Source of the DNA: Synechococcus sp. CBW1002 | GTDB taxonomy: Bacteria > Cyanobacteriota > Cyanobacteriia > PCC-6307 > Cyanobiaceae | Length of the DNA: 64,000 nucleotides | Direction: 5' to 3' | Assembly: GCF_015840915.1 (NCBI RefSeq) | Contig: NZ_CP060398.1 | Coordinates: 2,480,001-2,544,000, forward strand | Part shown: in pieces, positions 61,173-64,000 of the stretch | Position numbering within the stretch: position 1 is the stretch's first letter | Layout of the letters: each line of letters starts with the position of its first letter | The notes under the pieces: generated by a model | Told to the model about the DNA's origin: nothing | Seen by the model: only the letters and a program-made list of their open reading frames with translations | The model's database searches: none | Program-made: the position numbers and the translations under genes

Positions 61173-61245
61173 CGAGAGGTCCGGTCCGCGCCGGAGATGC
61201 AGGGGTTGGGCACGGCGAGCGTGGCGGATTGAGCTGGTGCCCCGT
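61173..61245 (-). promoter_or_regulatory. Riboswitch leader without aptamer
   Basis: On the minus strand ACGCTCGCCGTG and GGCGCGGACCGGA are shared with the leader of the other HupE gene, but the aptamer core (GTCCGG and CTGTCCCGCA blocks) is absent upstream. Confidence 0.65.
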
Positions 61246-61333
61246 ATCCAGCCACACCAGCAGGATCGCCCCTGCTGACCAAGGATGCAGCTGCTCCAGA
61301 CTGGGCTCAGGCCTCAATGGGAGAGCGGAACCG

Positions 61334-61600
61334 ATGCCTGAGCCCACTGCCGCCACCCCAGGGCCGGAACCGCTGGAACTGCCCGCCGGGGTGCATCAGC
61401 TGTGCGGTTGTGGTCGCAGCCGTCAGGGCTGGTTCTGCGATGGCGCCCATCTGGGAACAGGCCGGGTGTCCTACGAGCTGCGCCTGAGCGAGGCGGCCAC
61501 GATGCTGCTGTGCCGCTGCGGCCGTTCGCACCGCTATCCCCTCTGCGACGGCCGCCATACCGCCCAGCCCCGCGGGCCCTGGTGGCGGCCATGGCGATGA
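61334..61600 (+). CDS. CDGSH iron-sulfur domain protein
   Basis: An 88-residue protein with two CDGSH-type motifs, CGCGRSRQGWFCDGAH and CRCGRSHRYPLCDGRH. Each C-x-C-x(n)-C-D-G-x-H set binds a 2Fe-2S cluster; tandem forms are typical of bacteria. It overlaps the VOC gene by ATGA. Confidence 0.9.
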   Translation: MPEPTAATPGPEPLELPAGVHQLCGCGRSRQGWFCDGAHLGTGRVSYELRLSEAATMLLCRCGRSHRYPLCDGRHTAQPRGPWWRPWR

Positions 61601-61977
61601 GCGCCTCGATCGTGCTGGCCGCCGATGATCCGGCTGGCCTGGCCCGCTTCTACGGCGCACTGCTGCAGGTGGAGCCGCAGCCGGGGCTGAGTGCCACCCA
61701 CTGGCGGGTGGCCTGGCCGGCCGGAGGTTGGCTGGAGATCTACGCGCCATCGCGCAGCCGTCCCCAGCCGCAGCAGCTGGCACGGCTGGCTCTGTGCCTG
61801 CAACGCCAGTCGGATGGCACAGGCGCCGTTGCCATGCTCAACACCTGGATCACCGCGGTGCTGGGCCTGGGCGCCTCGCTGCAGGAACCGCCACGCCTGG
61901 AACCCTTTGGCGCAGAAGCCTGGCTGCTGGATCCGGAGGGCAACCGGTTGCTGTTGCTGGTGATGCCAGCAGCGTGA
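61597..61977 (+). CDS. VOC/glyoxalase-superfamily protein
   Basis: A 126-residue protein with ADDPAGLARFYGALLQVEPQ, GGWLEIYAPS and AEAWLLDPEGNRLLLL, the VOC fold with a DPEGN end. The usual first metal His is not obvious. Coupled to the CDGSH gene. Substrate unknown. Confidence 0.8.
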   Translation: MSASIVLAADDPAGLARFYGALLQVEPQPGLSATHWRVAWPAGGWLEIYAPSRSRPQPQQLARLALCLQRQSDGTGAVAMLNTWITAVLGLGASLQEPPRLEPFGAEAWLLDPEGNRLLLLVMPAA

Positions 61978-62084
61978 AGTCCCCTTCATGAAGCCCCATT
62001 GCCCTTGGTGAAGAGCGGTTTCGTTCGCGCTCCAGCTCTTGTCCTGAGCCGCCAGCCGTCCGATCGTGACTGCATCGACACCCG

Positions 62085-62458
62085 GGAGGCTCCAGCACAT
62101 GGAAGACACCCCACCTGAGCAACCGTCAGGAGTGCGCTGACGATCCGGCCCCTGCTCCAACACTCTCAACGGATGACTGACGTTCCTGGCGTGTCGCGGC
62201 TGTTTTGCTGAAACAACCCTGGCGCCGTCCATTGCACCGCCTCAGGTGCCCCGGACCCAACGGAACGTCCCGATCGACCCCTGGCCCCAGGTGCCAGCGC
62301 CCGCAGCTCCGACCACAACTGAAAACACCCTGATCTGACAACGATCACGGCGATTGCCAAGCAAAAAACTCGCGCAGCTGCGCCCCACCCCCTCGGGTCG
62401 GCACCACGGCTGAGCAGACAAAAGCCCGGGGCCCAGGCTCCGGGCTTTGTTGTGCGGC
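62085..62458. repeat. Dispersed intergenic repeat, copy 2, in a 600-bp gene-free stretch
   Basis: Partner of 1002-1345. It has an extra 20-30 bases around 62200 and 62345. It ends in the hairpin at 62421-62448. The stretch 62459-62587 holds nothing I recognise. Confidence 0.85.
62421..62453. terminator. Bidirectional Rho-independent terminator
   Basis: Perfect nine-base arms AAAGCCCGG and CCGGGCTTT with T-rich flanks on both sides (GTTGT on plus, TTGTCT on minus). It lies 130 bases after the stop of the amidotransferase gene. Confidence 0.75.
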
Positions 62459-62587
62459 AGAAGGCTCCAACGCCGCCGCTCCACCAGACCCCGCTGCAGC
62501 CGGAAGCAGGAGGCTTCAGCAAGGCTCACGGAGCTGGGTCTCCCAGTTGACTCGGGCGAGGGATAGGCGGCCTGCATCCGGTTCACT

Positions 62588-63427
62588 TCAGGGGACTTCG
62601 TGCGCTGGTGCTGGTTGGGAACGCGCCGGGATTGGGACTGGCCTGACCCCATGACGGCTGCGGTGAATCACCTGCCCCCCGCAAAAGAGCAGCGATTCAC
62701 CGGCCTGGAACGGTTGCCAGTGCTCGTCGGTGGTGAGCGGCTCGGTACTGAGGATGGTCACCACATCGTTTGCGGTGGTGACTGCGGAGAAATCCACCTG
62801 CAACGGCAGATCAGCCAGGGTGGCCTTGCAGAAGGGGGCCCGGCGTGTGAGCCAGTGCAGCTTGCTGGTGGCGGTGGCAAACAGCCACTGGCCGTTGCTG
62901 ATCAGGGCATTGAAGGTGCCCCGCTCCGCCAGTTGGGCAGCGCAATGGTGCAGCTGATCAAACAGCGCGCCAGGATTCTGCGGATTCACCCCAGCTTGTT
63001 CCAGCTGCTCGAGAATCCAGCAGAAGGCCGTTTCACTGTCGGTGCTGCCGAATGGCCGGTGGTGATCCCCCAGAGGAATGGCGCCCTGGAGGTCGCCGTT
63101 GTGGGCAAACACCCAGGTCTGCCCGCCCCAGCAGCGGGAGAAGGGATGGCAGTTCTCCAGCGCCACCACGCCGCGGGTGGCTTTGCGGATATGGGCGATG
63201 CTCACCAGCGCCTTGGGTGAGCGCTCCGCCAGCTGATCGGCGAGGACGGAAAAGGCCGCTGGAGCCTCCTCCCGCAGCAGGGTGAGGCCATGGCCACCGG
63301 GGGTGAAGCTGGCCAGCCCCCAGCCATCGGCGTGCTCGCCGGTCGCACCACCGCGGCGACTGAGGCCCCGAAAGGAAAACCCCATGTCGGTGGGCGTGTT
63401 GGCGTTGAGGGCGAGCAGCTCACACAT
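62588..63427 (-). CDS. Class II glutamine amidotransferase (YafJ-like)
   Basis: A 279-residue protein starting MCELLALNANTPTDMGFSFR, with Cys2 as the N-terminal nucleophile, EHADGWGLASF, IAHIRKATRG and FAHNGDLQGA: the Ntn-hydrolase glutaminase fold without a synthase domain. It overlaps the HlyD gene end by eight bases. Physiological substrate unknown. Confidence 0.9.
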   Translation of the reverse strand: MCELLALNANTPTDMGFSFRGLSRRGGATGEHADGWGLASFTPGGHGLTLLREEAPAAFSVLADQLAERSPKALVSIAHIRKATRGVVALENCHPFSRCWGGQTWVFAHNGDLQGAIPLGDHHRPFGSTDSETAFCWILEQLEQAGVNPQNPGALFDQLHHCAAQLAERGTFNALISNGQWLFATATSKLHWLTRRAPFCKATLADLPLQVDFSAVTTANDVVTILSTEPLTTDEHWQPFQAGESLLFCGGQVIHRSRHGVRPVPIPARSQPAPAHEVP

Positions 63428-64000
63428 GAAGGACCGCGCAGGGGGGAGGGGGTTGCAGCGTCACCTCGTAATACCCACCAGGGATGGGGGCCGGCTGTGC
63501 CGTGCCGTTTCGGCCCGCCTCAGGATCAGCTGAACCAGGCAGGCTGGCTTCCGGCGCGATCGACACCACCCTCGCCTTGAGCGTGCCGTAGTCGGGATAG
63601 GGGCAGCCGGTGATGCGCAGGTCGGCTCGCTGATCCACTTCCACCTTGGTGATGTTCTCGGAGGGCACCAGCACCTTCACCAGCAGACCGGCCTGGCTGG
63701 GGGAAATGCGGGCCAGCTCCTCGCCGGCAGCCAGCATCTGGCCGGGATTGCGCAGTTTGAGTGAGAACAGCACCCCCGGTACCGGTGCGGTGAGCGACGT
63801 CTGGGCCAGATCCCGAGCAATCTGGCTCTTGTCGGCGCTGTTGGTGACCAGCTCCCTCTTCAGCTGCGCCTGATCACTGCTGTTACGGGAGCGCTGCTCC
63901 GCCACCGCCTGCCTGGCTTTGGCCAGCTGGGCGAGGGCCACGTTGTAGCTCTCCTCCTTCTCCTCCAGTTGGGTGACGGTGATGGAGCCGGTGCCGCCCA
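63420..64000 (-). CDS. HlyD-family membrane-fusion protein, start outside window
   Basis: Visible part: coiled coil (GSITVTQLEEKEESYNVALA, QLAKARQAVAEQRSRNSSDQ), the lipoyl half-motif TSLTAPVPGVLFSLKLRNPG and a beta barrel (KVEVDQRADLRITGCPYPDY). It ends YYEVTLQPPPPCAVLHV, shorter than usual for the family. The stop overlaps the amidotransferase start. It would be the periplasmic adaptor of an export system lying right of the window. Confidence 0.85.
   Translation of the reverse strand, partial: GGTGSITVTQLEEKEESYNVALAQLAKARQAVAEQRSRNSSDQAQLKRELVTNSADKSQIARDLAQTSLTAPVPGVLFSLKLRNPGQMLAAGEELARISPSQAGLLVKVLVPSENITKVEVDQRADLRITGCPYPDYGTLKARVVSIAPEASLPGSADPEAGRNGTAQPAPIPGGYYEVTLQPPPPCAVLHV

Overview
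The window looks like part of a plasmid or genomic island of a GC-rich picocyanobacterium (Cyanobium/Synechococcus type). The evidence is DUF1651 proteins, a consensus cyanobacterial LexA box, four small DUF3721 secreted proteins, a cyanobacterial VKOR-thioredoxin fusion and a cobalamin riboswitch in front of a HupE gene. I saw no tRNA, rRNA, CRISPR array, replication origin or intact integrase. All statements come from reading the sequence; no database was searched.

Layout. 1-4.9 kb: a PemK/MazF toxin-antitoxin pair cut by the window edge, a TetR plus reductive-dehalogenase-like pair, a DUF1651/Cys-rich pair behind a LexA-like box, and a gutted nuclease gene. 5.1-9.5 kb: a short phage-derived structural cassette (HK97-type capsid protein, small structural proteins, a seven-bladed propeller protein) with no terminase, portal or integrase. 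9.5-15.3 kb: a sigma-like factor, a four-gene cassette (coiled-coil protein, SAP-domain protein, winged-helix protein, AbiEii-type nucleotidyltransferase), a DUF296/GNAT pair and a 462-bp repeat that looks like a structured RNA. 15.3-30.6 kb: a metal-resistance block with two MerR regulons. One is copper-like: DUF305/DUF302, DUF3721, CopA-type ATPase, DUF2933, DUF411 and a multicopper oxidase. The other is Cd/Zn/Pb-like: CadA/ZntA-type ATPase, CadR/PbrR and VKOR-thioredoxin. An Nramp transporter follows. 30.6-36.6 kb: remnants (ChrA, DUF924), a second DUF1651 pair with a perfect LexA box, a DUF5615/DUF433 toxin-antitoxin pair, a Rad52/Gp157/SLOG recombination module and an integrase stub. 36.6-43 kb: a compositionally different block with two alpha/beta hydrolases, then an IS3 copy split by an IS21 element with a 7-bp target duplication. 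43-53.5 kb: ArdC, a partial second copy of the four-gene cassette, HupE/UreJ genes, two DUF3721 genes with a MerR regulator, and the second 462-bp RNA-like repeat. 53.6-64 kb: ArsJ/GAPDH arsenate detoxification, a P2-type ATPase, a broken CPA2 antiporter, a third DUF296/GNAT/HupE set, CDGSH and VOC proteins, a class II amidotransferase and a partial HlyD protein.

Much of the window is segmental duplication with uneven decay. An ancestral segment (leader repeat, genes A and B, winged-helix gene, nucleotidyltransferase, then convergent DUF296-GNAT-HupE with a B12 riboswitch) appears to exist in three copies near 11-14.5, 46.4-49.5 and 59.3-61.3 kb, each broken in a different place. Metal handling (Cu, Cd/Zn/Pb, Mn, Co/Ni, As) is the dominant function.
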